A DNA stretch of 64,000 nucleotides from Porticoccus sp041395745 (GCA_041395745.1 JAWKZV010000002.1:62001-126000), one strand, 5' to 3'. Counted from the first letter of the stretch, positions 50,682 through 60,836 are shown. Numbers and translations: made by a program. The notes: generated by a model not told the origin, from the letters alone.

Positions 50682-51829
50682 ATGGCTAAGGATTTCGGGC
50701 CATTGCAGATTCTCTGTGTGGTGGGTGCCCGCCCAAATTTCATGAAGATCGCTCCAATTATGCGTGCGCTCAACCACGCAAACTCCGGCCTGGAGGGGCT
50801 GCTGCTGCATACTGGCCAACATTATGATGCGGCAATGAAGGCCTCTTTTTTTGACCAATTGAACATTCCCGAGCCTGATGTGGACCTGGGGGTAGGATCT
50901 GGTTCACATGCTGTGCAGACAGCAGAAATTATGAGGCGGTTTGAGCCCGTACTGGATGAACGGCAGCCGGATGCCATTCTGGTGGTGGGGGATGTTAACT
51001 CGACCATCGCTTGCGCATTGGTGGCGGTAAAGAAATCCGTCCCGGTGATTCATGTAGAGGCGGGGTTGCGCAGCGGCGATCGTGCCATGCCGGAAGAAAT
51101 CAATCGGGTTTTGACCGACCAGATATCTGATCTGTTGTTCACCACCGAGCAATCTGCTGCAGGTAATTTGCAAAAAGAGGGTATTGCTGCAGAGAGAATC
51201 CATTTTGTCGGGAATGTGATGATCGATACCCTTCGTTTTAATCTCTCGGATGCTGTTTCTGCTGAATCCACCATCGGATCGTTTGTGGATGTGGGGCAGG
51301 GGCTGGACTTTTCCCGAGGGTATGGCCTAGTCACCTTGCACCGTCCTGCCAATGTGGATGATCCCGATGTGCTGGAACAGTTGTTGCGGGTGCTGGCTGA
51401 AATCAGTGCTGAAGTCCCCTTGTTTTTTCCTGTGCACCCCAGAACCCGCCAACGGATTGTTGATTCAGGTCTGGAATCCATTTTTGCCAATGTACCTTTC
51501 TATATGGTGCCACCACTAGGCTACCTGAAATGCTCGGTATGATGAAAGATGCCCGCATGGTGTTGACTGATTCCGGAGGAATACAAGAAGAAACTACGGC
51601 CTTGGGTATCCCCTGTGTCACCCTGCGGGACAACACTGAACGACCGATTACTGTGGATCAGGGTACCAATACCATTGTTGGTACAGACCCTGCCAAAATT
51701 CGCTCCTGTGTCAGGGGAATATTAGATAACGGTGGCAAGTCAGGCCGAATTCCCGAACTATGGGATGGCTGTGCTGCCGAACGCATTGTCGATGTTATAC
51801 GCTGCTGGTTCGAAGAGCTGCGTCAATGA
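50682..51829 (+). pseudogene. wecB: UDP-N-acetylglucosamine 2-epimerase, frameshifted
   Basis: WecB makes UDP-ManNAc. The first frame (to about 51527) has V-V-G-A-R-P-N-F-M-K, H-T-G-Q-H-Y-D, V-G-D-V-N-S-T, H-V-E-A-G-L-R-S-G-D and L-H-R-P-A-N. The second frame (to 51829) has the conserved D-S-G-G-I-Q-E-E and V-T-L-R-D-N-T-E-R-P. They join exactly if one G is added at CTGAAATG (51525-51532) to give L-E-M-L-G-M-M. All catalytic motifs are intact apart from this, so a base-calling error is likely. The ATG at 50682 follows GGGAG with good spacing. The stop overlaps the deacetylase start (ATGA). Confidence 0.85.
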
Positions 51830-52731
51830 GGGTGAAGCCCATCTGCAATGCCATGACCGTGGACGTGGAGGACTATTTCCAGGTTTCCGCTTTTGAAAGT
51901 TGTGTGAGCAAGTCTGACTGGGAACATCTTCCCTGTCGGGTTGAAGCCAATGTGGAAACAATCCTGGCGTTATTTGCGGAGAAAAATATCAAGGCAACAT
52001 TCTTTACGCTGGGTTGGATAGCAGAGCGCTACCCGGCCATGGTAAGGAAAATTGTTGATCAGGGACATGAACTTGCAAGTCATGGTTGGGAGCATATCCG
52101 TGTGACACAGCAGGATGCACAATCGTTCAGCGATGATGTCCGTCGCACCCGGACTCTACTTGAAGACATTTCCGGAAAGCCTGTATTGGGTTACCGTGCC
52201 GCCAGCTATTCCATCGGTCGCGATAACCTCTGGGCTCTGGATTGCCTGGCGGAGGCCGGTTATCAGTACAGCTCCAGTATTGTTCCAATTCGTCACGATC
52301 TATACGGTATGCCCGATGCACCGCGCTTCGCTTTTTGTGCAGCTGGAGGGAGACTGCTGGAAATTCCGATAACTACCATTCCTGTGGCAGGAAAAAATAT
52401 CAACTGTGGTGGTGGCGGATGGTTTCGCCTGTTCCCTTATGCCTTCACCAAATGGGCAATGCGTCAGGTCAATCACAAAGATGGTGAGCCCTGTATCTTC
52501 TATTTCCATCCTTGGGAAATAGACCCCGAGCAACCGAAGGTGGCGGGTGCGGGTAGCAAGGCCAGATTTCGTCATTACCTGAATTTGCAGAAAATGTATC
52601 GGCGACTTGAACAGTTGACATCCGATTTCCAATGGGGACGGATGGATGAGATATTTCTGACTGGCCTCAAAAATCAGGTGATGGATAGTCGATGGGGGAT
52701 TGATGGCGCTCTTGATACAACAGCTATCTGA
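51826..52731 (+). CDS. XrtA-system polysaccharide deacetylase
   Basis: The ATG at 51826 gives 301 residues. The NodB-type motifs are T-V-D-V-E-D near residue 12, S-H-G-W-E-H near residue 86 and Y-R-A-A-S-Y-S-I near 124. F-Y-F-H-P-W-E-I-D carries the late His. The start N-A-M-T-V-D-V-E-D-Y-F-Q-V matches TIGR03006. It probably de-N-acetylates the exopolysaccharide in the periplasm, though no signal peptide is seen. It overlaps the damaged femAB gene by 29 bases, and both neighbours carry frameshifts. Confidence 0.88.
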   Translation: MRVKPICNAMTVDVEDYFQVSAFESCVSKSDWEHLPCRVEANVETILALFAEKNIKATFFTLGWIAERYPAMVRKIVDQGHELASHGWEHIRVTQQDAQSFSDDVRRTRTLLEDISGKPVLGYRAASYSIGRDNLWALDCLAEAGYQYSSSIVPIRHDLYGMPDAPRFAFCAAGGRLLEIPITTIPVAGKNINCGGGGWFRLFPYAFTKWAMRQVNHKDGEPCIFYFHPWEIDPEQPKVAGAGSKARFRHYLNLQKMYRRLEQLTSDFQWGRMDEIFLTGLKNQVMDSRWGIDGALDTTAI

Positions 52732-53732
52732 CGCGGATACAAGCCGCTGGGATCAGTATGTCGATGGTAGCTCTCAGGCTACCTTTTTCATCGTGCCGGG
52801 TGGAAAACCGTCTTGGAGCGTACGTTTGGGCATCGGGCCTACTACCTGTATGCCGAGCGCAATGGTCAAATAGAGGAATTCTTCCACTGGCGCACAATAA
52901 GAGCCTGCTGTTTGGTAACCAGCTGGTATCTAACCCTTTCTGTGTCTATGGTGGTGTGGTTGCTGACAGCGATGAAGTCGCCGGAGCGTTACGAGCAGCC
53001 GCCTGTGAATTGGCACACTCGCTGGATGTCGATGCACTTGAGCTACGCAATCTGGTGGACTCAGGCAAGAACTGGCCAACCAAGACTCTTTATTCCACCT
53101 TTCGCAGGGCCATTGATCCAGACCCCGAAGTCAATATGCAGGCGATTCCCAGCAAGCAGAGAACCATGGTTCGCAAGGGTATCAAGAACGGCCTTATTAG
53201 CGAGCTGGGAGATCATTGGGACAGGGCATATCGCGTTTATTCGGAGAGTGTAAGAAACCTGGGGACCCCTGTTTTTTCCCGGAAGTATTTTTCCGTACTC
53301 CGCGAAGTTTTTGGTGAGGATTGTGGTGTGCTGATGATTACCCATGAAGGCCGTGATGTGGCTGGGGTGGTCAGTTTTTATTTCCGTGACGAAGTGCTTC
53401 CATACTATGGTGGCAGCATTGCGGAAGCTCGGGATATCAAGGGCGTAAATGATTTCATGTACTGGGAATTGATGCGACGCTCGGCGGAGCAGGGTATCCG
53501 GACTTTCGATTTCGGCCGAAGCAAGAACGATAGCGGTCCCTATCACTTCAAAAAGCACTGGGGCTTTGAGCCGGAGCCGCTTCATTATGAGTATCATCTG
53601 GTCAGGGCAACAGCTGTCCCTGAAGTGAACCCTCTCAATCCCAAATACCAGCTGTTCATTAGAGCCTGGAAAAAACTACCTCTGTCTGTGGCCAATCGGA
53701 TTGGCCCCTTTCTGGCGAAAAACCTGGGCTAA
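52703..53732 (+). pseudogene. FemAB-related XrtA-system protein, two frameshifts
   Basis: The start M-A-L-L-I-Q-Q-L-S-D-A at 52703 is the family N-terminus (TIGR03019), but the frame is lost at 52789. Adding one C at TTTTTCA gives F-F-H-R-A-G-W-K-T-V and carries on to N-G-Q-I-E. A second loss at 52875-52876, repaired by one G, gives I-E-G-I-L-P-L-A-H and the rest of the protein to 53732. The remainder is intact (D-F-G-R-S-K-N-D-S-G-P-Y-H-F-K-K-H-W-G). About 343 residues when repaired. The family has the GNAT/FemX fold and probably adds an amino-acyl or acyl group; the substrate is unknown. Confidence 0.85.
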
Positions 53733-53743
53733 AGGAGTGAGCC

Positions 53744-54955
53744 ATGAAGCCAGCATTACTATTTCTTTCCCATCGAATACCCTTCCCCCCGAATAAGGGG
53801 GACAAGATTCGTTCTTATCACCTGTTGCGCTACCTGAGTGAGCATTATCGGGTGTTTTTGGGCACGTTCATTGATGATCCTGAAGATTGGCAATACCAGG
53901 AAAGGGTCCGTGAGCTGTGTGAAGACTGCTGTTTTGTAGCTCTGGATAGTCGGAGTGCCAAGTGGAAAAGTCTGCGGGGGTTTCTCAGTGGTGAAGCCCT
54001 TACTCTGCCTTACTTTTATAACGAGGCTTTGTCAGGATGGGTTGATGATCAGCTGCGAGAGCAGCAGATTGAGGGAGCGGTGATCTATTCTTCGGCCATG
54101 GCTCAATATGTCATGGGGAGTGTTCACAGGCTTTCTCGCAAAGTTATTGATTTTGTCGATATCGATTCGGACAAGTGGCGACAGTATTCTGACAGAAAGC
54201 CGTGGCCGCTGAGCTGGATATACCGTAGAGAGGCAGACAGGCTTTTAGCCTTTGAGCGGCAAGTGGCCGCTGATAGTAGTGGTGCACTGTTCGTGTCATT
54301 CGCCGAAGCTGACCTGTTTAAGGTGCTGGCTCCGGAAGTGGCGGAAAAAACCGGCTTTTATAACAATGGGGTCGACGTGGAGTATTTTTCCCCGGCTGTG
54401 CCGATGGAGAATCCATATAGCGACGATGAGCGGGCGTTGGTATTCACGGGAGCCATGGATTATTGGCCAAATGTGGATGCAGTCTGCTGGTTCGCCAGGG
54501 AGGCATTCCCGTTATTGCGCATGGTGGACAATCGTTTGCGCTTTTACATTGTCGGTAGTAACCCTTCGGCTGCGGTGCTGCGGCTGGGAAACATTCCAGG
54601 TGTGGTGGTGACAGGTCGTGTTGCTGATGTGCGTCCCTACCTGAAATATGCGATGGCTGCCGTAGCGCCGATGCGAGTAGCGAGAGGAATCCAGAACAAG
54701 GTGCTGGAGGCCATGGCAATGGCCAAGACGACCATTGTTTCGCCGCAGGCCCTGGAGGGGATTGCTGCAGATCACGCTAACCATGTACTGCTTGCCGAAC
54801 AAGAGGCCGACTGGTTAACGTTGATAAAGCGAGTCATGGACGGTGAGTTTGGCGAACTGGGTCACAGTGCGCGACAAAAAGTCATGCTGGATTTCTGTTG
54901 GAACGATAATCTGCCGGTAGTCAAACGATATCTTGAGGGTGGGTATACCACGTGA
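53744..54955 (+). CDS. XrtA-system glycosyltransferase (TIGR03087 type)
   Basis: The 403-residue GT-B enzyme begins P-A-L-L-F-L-S-H-R-I-P-F-P-P-N-K-G-D-K-I-R-S-Y-H, the start of the Stp1 group linked to XrtA. Y-N-N-G-V-D-V-E-Y-F lies before the donor-binding half (F-T-G-A-M-D-Y-W-P-N-V-D-A), and R-G-I-Q-N-K-V-L-E-A-M-A-M contains the conserved Glu. It adds a sugar to the growing repeat in the cytoplasm. Its stop overlaps the exosortase start. Confidence 0.9.
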   Translation: MKPALLFLSHRIPFPPNKGDKIRSYHLLRYLSEHYRVFLGTFIDDPEDWQYQERVRELCEDCCFVALDSRSAKWKSLRGFLSGEALTLPYFYNEALSGWVDDQLREQQIEGAVIYSSAMAQYVMGSVHRLSRKVIDFVDIDSDKWRQYSDRKPWPLSWIYRREADRLLAFERQVAADSSGALFVSFAEADLFKVLAPEVAEKTGFYNNGVDVEYFSPAVPMENPYSDDERALVFTGAMDYWPNVDAVCWFAREAFPLLRMVDNRLRFYIVGSNPSAAVLRLGNIPGVVVTGRVADVRPYLKYAMAAVAPMRVARGIQNKVLEAMAMAKTTIVSPQALEGIAADHANHVLLAEQEADWLTLIKRVMDGEFGELGHSARQKVMLDFCWNDNLPVVKRYLEGGYTT

Positions 54956-56550
54956 CCATGGAAATAACCGGCATGGATGGGCGGCGGGCAGCAGATGCCA
55001 GCCTGCGGCAGGTAATATGGTCATCATTGTTATTGTTAGTGGCATTTCTTGGGCTGTTTCATGAAACGGCCTGGACCATGTTTTCTACCTGGCTCAACTC
55101 AGAAACCTACACCCATGGGATTCTGATACTGCCAATTGTGATCTGGCTGGTCTGGCGGCGGCGGACATTTTGGCAACATTTGAGCCCAAGACCCAATTAC
55201 CTGTTCCTGATACCCCTAGCGTTTTCAGGATTCGGCTGGATGCTGGGTAAGCTGGCGGCTGTGCAGGTGGTGCAGCAGTTGGCACTGATATCCATGCTGG
55301 TGAGCGCCTTTATCGCTGTGGTGGGTAAAGATATTTCCCGAACCCTGGTATTTCCGCTGGCATTTCTTTTCTTTGCTGTACCTATGGGGGAAGGGCTGGT
55401 TCCTCCGTTGATGGAATATACCGCGACTGTGACCACCTTTATGGTGAAGCTAACAGGTATTCCGGTGTATCGCGATGGCATGTTTATTTCCCTGCCAACC
55501 GGTAACTGGTCGGTGGTTTCAGCTTGCAGTGGAATCCGTTACCTCATTGCTTCCGTCTCTTTGGGGTGTCTCTTTGCCTACCTCAATTATTCGAGTAACC
55601 GGAAAAGACTGGCATTCATGGTGGTCTCTGCGATAGTCCCCATCGTGGCCAATGGTCTGCGCGCTTACATGATCGTCATGATTGGTCACTTGAGTAACAT
55701 GCAGTTGGCTGTTGGGGTGGATCACCTGATTTACGGTTGGTTGTTTTTTGGCTTAGTCATGTTGGTGCTGTTCGTCATCGGCTCTCGCTGGCGGGACCCT
55801 GATCAGGTGCCCGACTTCGATAGGGTGGCGATTACAGTATCGAATCTGCCGGTATCCTCATCTGCGGCTTTGCTGAGGGGGCTGGTGTTGGTGTTGATGT
55901 TGGGTGGGCTGTGGCCCACCTGGGTTTATGCGTTGGATCGCGTGCAGCGGACCTGGTACGACTCGCCCCTATTGGCACCAATGGTGCTGCAAGGCTGGAC
56001 GCTCGCGTCGGAAAAGCAATGGGACTGGTTTCCCCGTTCAGAGGGCGATGACCGTCGCATGGACCAGTTTTATCAAGCGCTGAATGCCGAAGAGTCAGCG
56101 GACTCGCTGCAGCTACATGTTGTCCACTATCTGGAGCAACACCAGGGGAAAGAGGTTGTTCATGCCAATAACCGACTGTTTAACAAAGAGTTTAGGTATT
56201 GGAGATTAGCTTCCCTCCATACTCGGGAAACACCGATTGGAGCAGATTCCCTAGCGGTTAGAGAGGCCATCATCCGCGGACCGGGTAGGGAGTTGTTGGT
56301 GTGGCAGTGGTATCGCGTAGGCAATTACTACACAGCTGATAAATACATGGCAAAGGTCCGTGAGGTCATGAGCCGTTTGCTCAAGGGACGCAGAGATGCC
56401 GCCATTATCACGGTTGCCGTTTCCATCAACGAAGATACTGACGAATCTCAGGAGCGGGGCAGCATCAGGCTGGCAAGTTTTGTCCAGGAAATGCTGCCTG
56501 CATTGGAGGCAGCCCTGGATCAGGGGTTGGTAACTGGAGATCGCCAGTGA
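54952..56550 (+). CDS. xrtA: Exosortase A fused to an EpsI domain
   Basis: The 532-residue protein joins an exosortase (about residues 15-285, eight spans) to an EpsI domain (about 300-525). The catalytic triad is visible: Cys192 in S-A-C-S-G-I-R-Y, Arg237 in N-G-L-R-A-Y and His258 in G-V-D-H-L-I-Y-G-W. XrtA cleaves PEP-CTERM proteins at the membrane, probably passing them to the exopolysaccharide. The GTG at 54952 overlaps the previous stop (GTGA); an ATG at 54958 is also possible and only shifts the start by two residues. No PEP-CTERM substrate is encoded in this window. Confidence 0.92.
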   Translation: MTMEITGMDGRRAADASLRQVIWSSLLLLVAFLGLFHETAWTMFSTWLNSETYTHGILILPIVIWLVWRRRTFWQHLSPRPNYLFLIPLAFSGFGWMLGKLAAVQVVQQLALISMLVSAFIAVVGKDISRTLVFPLAFLFFAVPMGEGLVPPLMEYTATVTTFMVKLTGIPVYRDGMFISLPTGNWSVVSACSGIRYLIASVSLGCLFAYLNYSSNRKRLAFMVVSAIVPIVANGLRAYMIVMIGHLSNMQLAVGVDHLIYGWLFFGLVMLVLFVIGSRWRDPDQVPDFDRVAITVSNLPVSSSAALLRGLVLVLMLGGLWPTWVYALDRVQRTWYDSPLLAPMVLQGWTLASEKQWDWFPRSEGDDRRMDQFYQALNAEESADSLQLHVVHYLEQHQGKEVVHANNRLFNKEFRYWRLASLHTRETPIGADSLAVREAIIRGPGRELLVWQWYRVGNYYTADKYMAKVREVMSRLLKGRRDAAIITVAVSINEDTDESQERGSIRLASFVQEMLPALEAALDQGLVTGDRQ

Positions 56551-57725
56551 ATCAGCCTCCGTTGATCGCGCACATCATTTACGCCCTGGGTACCGGTGGT
56601 CTTGAGAATGGCCTGGTTAACATCATTAACCGCACTCCGCCGGACCGCTACAGGCATGCCATTATCTGCCTCACCAGAGCTGACAGTTTCGCAAGTCGAA
56701 TTACTGCCCCCGGCGTTGAGGTGGTCGAGTTACATAAAAGGCCGGGCCAGGATTTGTCTGTCTATATCCGTCTCTGGCGTGTGTTACGCCGTCTGAGCCC
56801 GGCCGTGGTGCACACGCGGAATCTGGCCAGTCTGGAAATGCAGGTGGTGACGTTGGCATTGCCGGGTACCCGGCGTGTTCAAGGGGAGCACGGTCGTGAT
56901 ATCCAGGATCTGGATGGAAGTAATCGTAAATACAACCTGTTGCGTAAAGCTATCAAGCCATTAATTCATCGTTACATTGCTGTAAGCGAAGATCTGCGGC
57001 AATGGCTGCACGATACTATTCATGTGCCTGAGCAGCACTTGGTACAAATTTACAATGGCGTGGATAGCCAGAAATTTACACCGGTAAAGATGAGGAAAAC
57101 GCTCGGTCTGCCCGCTTCCTTCCAAGCTGAGGACGTTGTGGTTATTGGCACAGTTGGCAGACTGGCAGAAGTAAAAAACCAGTCCATGCTGGTGAATGCA
57201 GTTGCGACGTTGTTGTCTCGCAAGCCGGATCTGCGTGACAGATTACGATTGTTGCTGGTGGGTGGAGGCCCCTTGTCTGACACCCTTGCAGCCCAGGTTG
57301 AGGGTTTGGGATTGGATGATATGGTCTGTATGACCGGTGACAGGGAGGACATTCCCTGTTTGCTTCAGTCCATGGATATTTTTGTGCTCCCATCCCTGGC
57401 GGAAGGTATTTCCAATACTCTGCTGGAGGCTATGGCCACTGGGTTGCCCGTGGTCGCCACTCGGGTTGGGGGTAATCCGGAACTCATCGAGGAAGGGGTT
57501 AACGGATATCTGGTGCCGGTCAATGATCACCGGGCAATGGCAGATGCCCTTGGGGAGCTGGTTGAGCACAGGGAGACACGGGAGCGCATGGGTGAAGCCG
57601 GTCTCGAACGGGTTCGGCGGACGTTCAACTGGGATCGAACTGTGGCCCGCTACTTGGGGGTATATGACGACCTGCTCGGCATTCAGACCCGGAAAGCAAC
57701 AGACAACAACGTGTTGGGCAATTGA
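56547..57725 (+). CDS. XrtA-system glycosyltransferase (TIGR03088 type)
   Basis: The 392-residue GT4-family enzyme begins P-L-I-A-H-I-I-Y-A-L-G-T-G-G-L-E-N-G-L-V-N-I-I-N-R, typical of the Stp2 group in exosortase A loci. V-Q-G-E-H-G-R-D is followed by I-Y-N-G-V-D-S-Q-K-F, and the donor site reads P-S-L-A-E-G-I-S-N-T-L-L-E-A-M-A-T-G. It overlaps the exosortase stop by 4 bases and precedes the amidotransferase by 3 bases. Confidence 0.9.
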   Translation: MNQPPLIAHIIYALGTGGLENGLVNIINRTPPDRYRHAIICLTRADSFASRITAPGVEVVELHKRPGQDLSVYIRLWRVLRRLSPAVVHTRNLASLEMQVVTLALPGTRRVQGEHGRDIQDLDGSNRKYNLLRKAIKPLIHRYIAVSEDLRQWLHDTIHVPEQHLVQIYNGVDSQKFTPVKMRKTLGLPASFQAEDVVVIGTVGRLAEVKNQSMLVNAVATLLSRKPDLRDRLRLLLVGGGPLSDTLAAQVEGLGLDDMVCMTGDREDIPCLLQSMDIFVLPSLAEGISNTLLEAMATGLPVVATRVGGNPELIEEGVNGYLVPVNDHRAMADALGELVEHRETRERMGEAGLERVRRTFNWDRTVARYLGVYDDLLGIQTRKATDNNVLGN

Positions 57726-57728
57726 AAG

Positions 57729-59627
57729 ATGTGTGGGATAGCGGGAATTTTTGATTTGACCGGTTTTCGGGAGTTCGATGCCGGATTGCTGGAAGCAATG
57801 AACCAGACCCAGTTTCACCGGGGGCCCGACGAGGGAGGGCAATATCTCGAGCCGGGGGTGGCATTGGGGCATCGGCGCCTGTCTATTATTGATCTGTCTT
57901 CTGGGCAGCAGCCCATGTTCAGCGAGGACGGTAACCTGTGTGTGGTGTTCAATGGAGAAATCTACAATTTCAGAACCCTTGCAGAGGAACTGAAAGCAAA
58001 GGGTTATCAGTTTCGTACCCGTTGTGATACCGAGGTCATTTTATATGCCTGGCAGGAATGGGGGCAGCACTGCGTCGAGCGGTTTCGCGGCATGTTTGCC
58101 TTTGCCCTCTACGACCGGCGTGAACAGAGCCTGTTTCTGGCCAGGGATCGCTTTGGCATCAAGCCGCTGTACTATGCAGTGCTACCTGATCGCCAGCTGA
58201 TTTTTGGTTCAGAGTTGAAGGTGCTTAAGGCGCATCCCCTGTTGCCCCGAAAGCTGGAGCCTCAGGCAGTTGAAGACTACTTTGCGCTGGGTTATATCCC
58301 GGAACCAAAAACCATTTATCGGGATGTTTACAAACTTCATCCCGGCCACACCCTTCTGTTCAAGCGCGGTGAGCCTGTTCCCCCCTCGCGAGAGTACTGG
58401 GACATCCCCTTCTCGGCTGTTCAGGTCGGCTCTGAAGAAGATATTTCCCGGGAGCTGCTTAACAGAATGAGAGAGGCGGTGGACATTCGTCTGGTGTCGG
58501 AAGTGCCGTTGGGCGCTTTTCTGTCTGGCGGAGTGGATTCCAGCGCGGTAGTGGCAATGATGGCGGGATTGCAGTCCGATCCGGTCAATACCTGTGCAAT
58601 TGGTTTCGACGTCAAGCAGTTCAATGAAACAGAATTTGCGCGGATGGTGGCGGAGCGCTACCACACCAACCACTTTGAACAGACTGTCAGCAGTGATGAT
58701 TTCGATCTGCTGGACACCCTGGCCGATCTCTACGATGAGCCTTACGCGGACAGCTCAGCCATTCCCACCTACCGGGTATGCCAGCTGGCCCGGCAGCGAG
58801 TCACGGTTGCGTTGTCCGGTGATGGCGGAGATGAAAGTTTTGCCGGTTACCGTCGTTACCGCTGGCATATGAACGAAGAAAAATTGCGCTCATCCCTGCC
58901 ACTGGGGTTGCGTAAGCCACTGTTTGGTGCGCTTGGCCGGGTCTATCCCAAAGCGGATTGGGCACCACGGGTATTGCGTGCCAAAAGTACGTTCCAGTCC
59001 CTGGCGCGCAATTCAGTGGAAGCCTATCTGCATTCCGTTTCGCTGGCCAAAGATGATCAAAGAGAACACCTGTTCAGCGATAAGCTGAAGCGGGAGCTAC
59101 AGGGTTACCAGGCGATAGAGACTTTCAATCATTATGCCGGTCGATCACCCACTGATGATCCGTTGTCTCTGATCCAGTACCTGGATATGAAAACCTATCT
59201 GACCGGCGATATTCTTACCAAGGTGGACCGGGCAAGTATGGCGCATTCCCTAGAGGTGCGGGTCCCCTTGCTGGACCATCAGTTGATGGAGTGGGTATCC
59301 GGATTGCCGTCGGACCTGAAATTACGCGGCCAGGAAGGCAAGTACATTTTCAAGAAAACCATGGAGCCCTTGCTGCCGAACGATGTGCTCTATCGCGCCA
59401 AAATGGGTTTTGGCGTGCCGTTGGCAAACTGGTTCCGTGGCCCTCTACGGGACCGCCTGCGCAGTTCAATTTCCGAGGGTGGTCTGGCCGAAACCGGATT
59501 GTTCAACAGTGAATACCTGGAAAAACTGGTGGGGCAGCATTTGTCCGGTCGGCGTGATCACAGCGCCGTACTCTGGTCTCTGTTGATGTTCGAGGCTACC
59601 ACCAAACAAGATGATTTTGGATTCTAG
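57729..59627 (+). CDS. XrtA-system asparagine synthase-like amidotransferase
   Basis: The 632-residue protein resembles AsnB. Cys2 is the N-terminal nucleophile (M-C-G-I-A-G-I-F), the glutaminase part includes H-R-G-P-D-E-G-G and F-N-G-E-I-Y-N-F, and the ATP-pyrophosphatase loop S-G-G-V-D-S-S near residue 265 is intact. It matches the exosortase A amidotransferase 1 group (TIGR03108) and most likely makes a uronamide of a sugar in the polymer. A HexNAc uronate from the tviB pair would be a natural substrate. Confidence 0.9.
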   Translation: MCGIAGIFDLTGFREFDAGLLEAMNQTQFHRGPDEGGQYLEPGVALGHRRLSIIDLSSGQQPMFSEDGNLCVVFNGEIYNFRTLAEELKAKGYQFRTRCDTEVILYAWQEWGQHCVERFRGMFAFALYDRREQSLFLARDRFGIKPLYYAVLPDRQLIFGSELKVLKAHPLLPRKLEPQAVEDYFALGYIPEPKTIYRDVYKLHPGHTLLFKRGEPVPPSREYWDIPFSAVQVGSEEDISRELLNRMREAVDIRLVSEVPLGAFLSGGVDSSAVVAMMAGLQSDPVNTCAIGFDVKQFNETEFARMVAERYHTNHFEQTVSSDDFDLLDTLADLYDEPYADSSAIPTYRVCQLARQRVTVALSGDGGDESFAGYRRYRWHMNEEKLRSSLPLGLRKPLFGALGRVYPKADWAPRVLRAKSTFQSLARNSVEAYLHSVSLAKDDQREHLFSDKLKRELQGYQAIETFNHYAGRSPTDDPLSLIQYLDMKTYLTGDILTKVDRASMAHSLEVRVPLLDHQLMEWVSGLPSDLKLRGQEGKYIFKKTMEPLLPNDVLYRAKMGFGVPLANWFRGPLRDRLRSSISEGGLAETGLFNSEYLEKLVGQHLSGRRDHSAVLWSLLMFEATTKQDDFGF

Positions 59628-59633
59628 TTTCTC

Positions 59634-60836
59634 ATGCGCATTCTTCATATTCTGGACCATTCCATTCCGTTGCAGAGTGGCTATACCTTTCGCACCCGCA
59701 ACATACTGCGGCATCAGCGTGCCCTGGGTTGGGAGACCGTGCATGTAACAGGGCTTAAACATACTGGGGCGCGGGAGCTGGTTGAAGACGTGGACGGTTT
59801 GCGTTTCTACCGTACCCCTGATCAGCCCAGTCTGGCTGGCCGTTTGCCGGTGCTGAATCAGTGGCGGGTTATCCAGACTCTGGCAAAGCGTATCGGTGAG
59901 GTTATCGAAATCGAAAAGCCGGATATCCTCCATGCCCACTCTCCAGCCCTGAATGGTCTGGCGGCTCTCCAAGCGAGCAAAAAATATCGGCTCCCGGTGG
60001 TCTACGAATGCCGCGCGTTCTGGGAAGATGCCGCAGTTGATCATGGAACCAGCACGGAGTTTGGGCTGCGCTATCGCTTGACCCGAGCTCTTGAAAGCCG
60101 GGTATTTCGTCAGGCGCATGCGGTAACCACTATCTGCGAGGGGCTGCGCGGAGATATTCTTCAGCGCGGACTGGCTGCGGATAAAGTGACGGTAATCCCC
60201 AATGCGGTGGATATTGAGCACTTCAGTGTGGGTGCCAGTGCGGACTTACAACTTCTCGAATCACTGAATCTTTCCGGTAAAACAGTGTTGGGTTTCATTG
60301 GCTCATTCTATGCCTATGAAGGAATCCCGTTATTACTGGAAGCCATGCCGCTAATATCATCGTCCTGTCCGGACCTGCGCCTGCTGCTGGTCGGTGGAGG
60401 GCCGCAGGATGCCGTGATCAAGGCAAAAGTGGCGGAGCTCGGACTGGAGCATCAGGTGGTGATGACTGGCCGGGTACCCCATGCCGATGTTCAGAATTAC
60501 TACAATCTGGTGGATATTTTTGTCTATCCCCGTCTGCCGATGCGCCTAACGGAACTGGTGACACCTCTTAAACCATTGGAGGCAATGGCTCAGGGCAAGC
60601 TGGTATTGGCCTCGGATGTGGGTGGGCATAAGGAGCTGATCCTCCACGGAGAGAACGGCTATTTGTTCAAAGCGGGCAGTGCCGAGGCGCTGGCGGAGTC
60701 GGTCGTGCAGATGTTGCGCGAACAGGAACGCTGGCCGGCAATGCGTATTCGTGGCAGGGAGTTTGTCGAGAACGAACGCAATTGGGCCAATAGTGTCGCC
60801 CGTTACCAGGACGTTTACGGCAAACTGGTGCCATGA
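59634..60836 (+). CDS. XrtA-system glycosyltransferase (TIGR04063 type)
   Basis: The 400-residue GT4 enzyme begins M-R-I-L-H-I-L-D-H-S-I-P-L-Q-S-G-Y-T-F-R-T-R-N-I-L, the hallmark of this exosortase-A-linked group. I-P-N-A-V-D-I-E-H-F and P-R-L-P-M-R-L-T-E-L-V-T-P-L-K-P-L-E-A-M-A are the acceptor/donor blocks. It follows the amidotransferase by 6 bases and overlaps the next glycosyltransferase by 4 bases. Confidence 0.9.
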   Translation: MRILHILDHSIPLQSGYTFRTRNILRHQRALGWETVHVTGLKHTGARELVEDVDGLRFYRTPDQPSLAGRLPVLNQWRVIQTLAKRIGEVIEIEKPDILHAHSPALNGLAALQASKKYRLPVVYECRAFWEDAAVDHGTSTEFGLRYRLTRALESRVFRQAHAVTTICEGLRGDILQRGLAADKVTVIPNAVDIEHFSVGASADLQLLESLNLSGKTVLGFIGSFYAYEGIPLLLEAMPLISSSCPDLRLLLVGGGPQDAVIKAKVAELGLEHQVVMTGRVPHADVQNYYNLVDIFVYPRLPMRLTELVTPLKPLEAMAQGKLVLASDVGGHKELILHGENGYLFKAGSAEALAESVVQMLREQERWPAMRIRGREFVENERNWANSVARYQDVYGKLVP

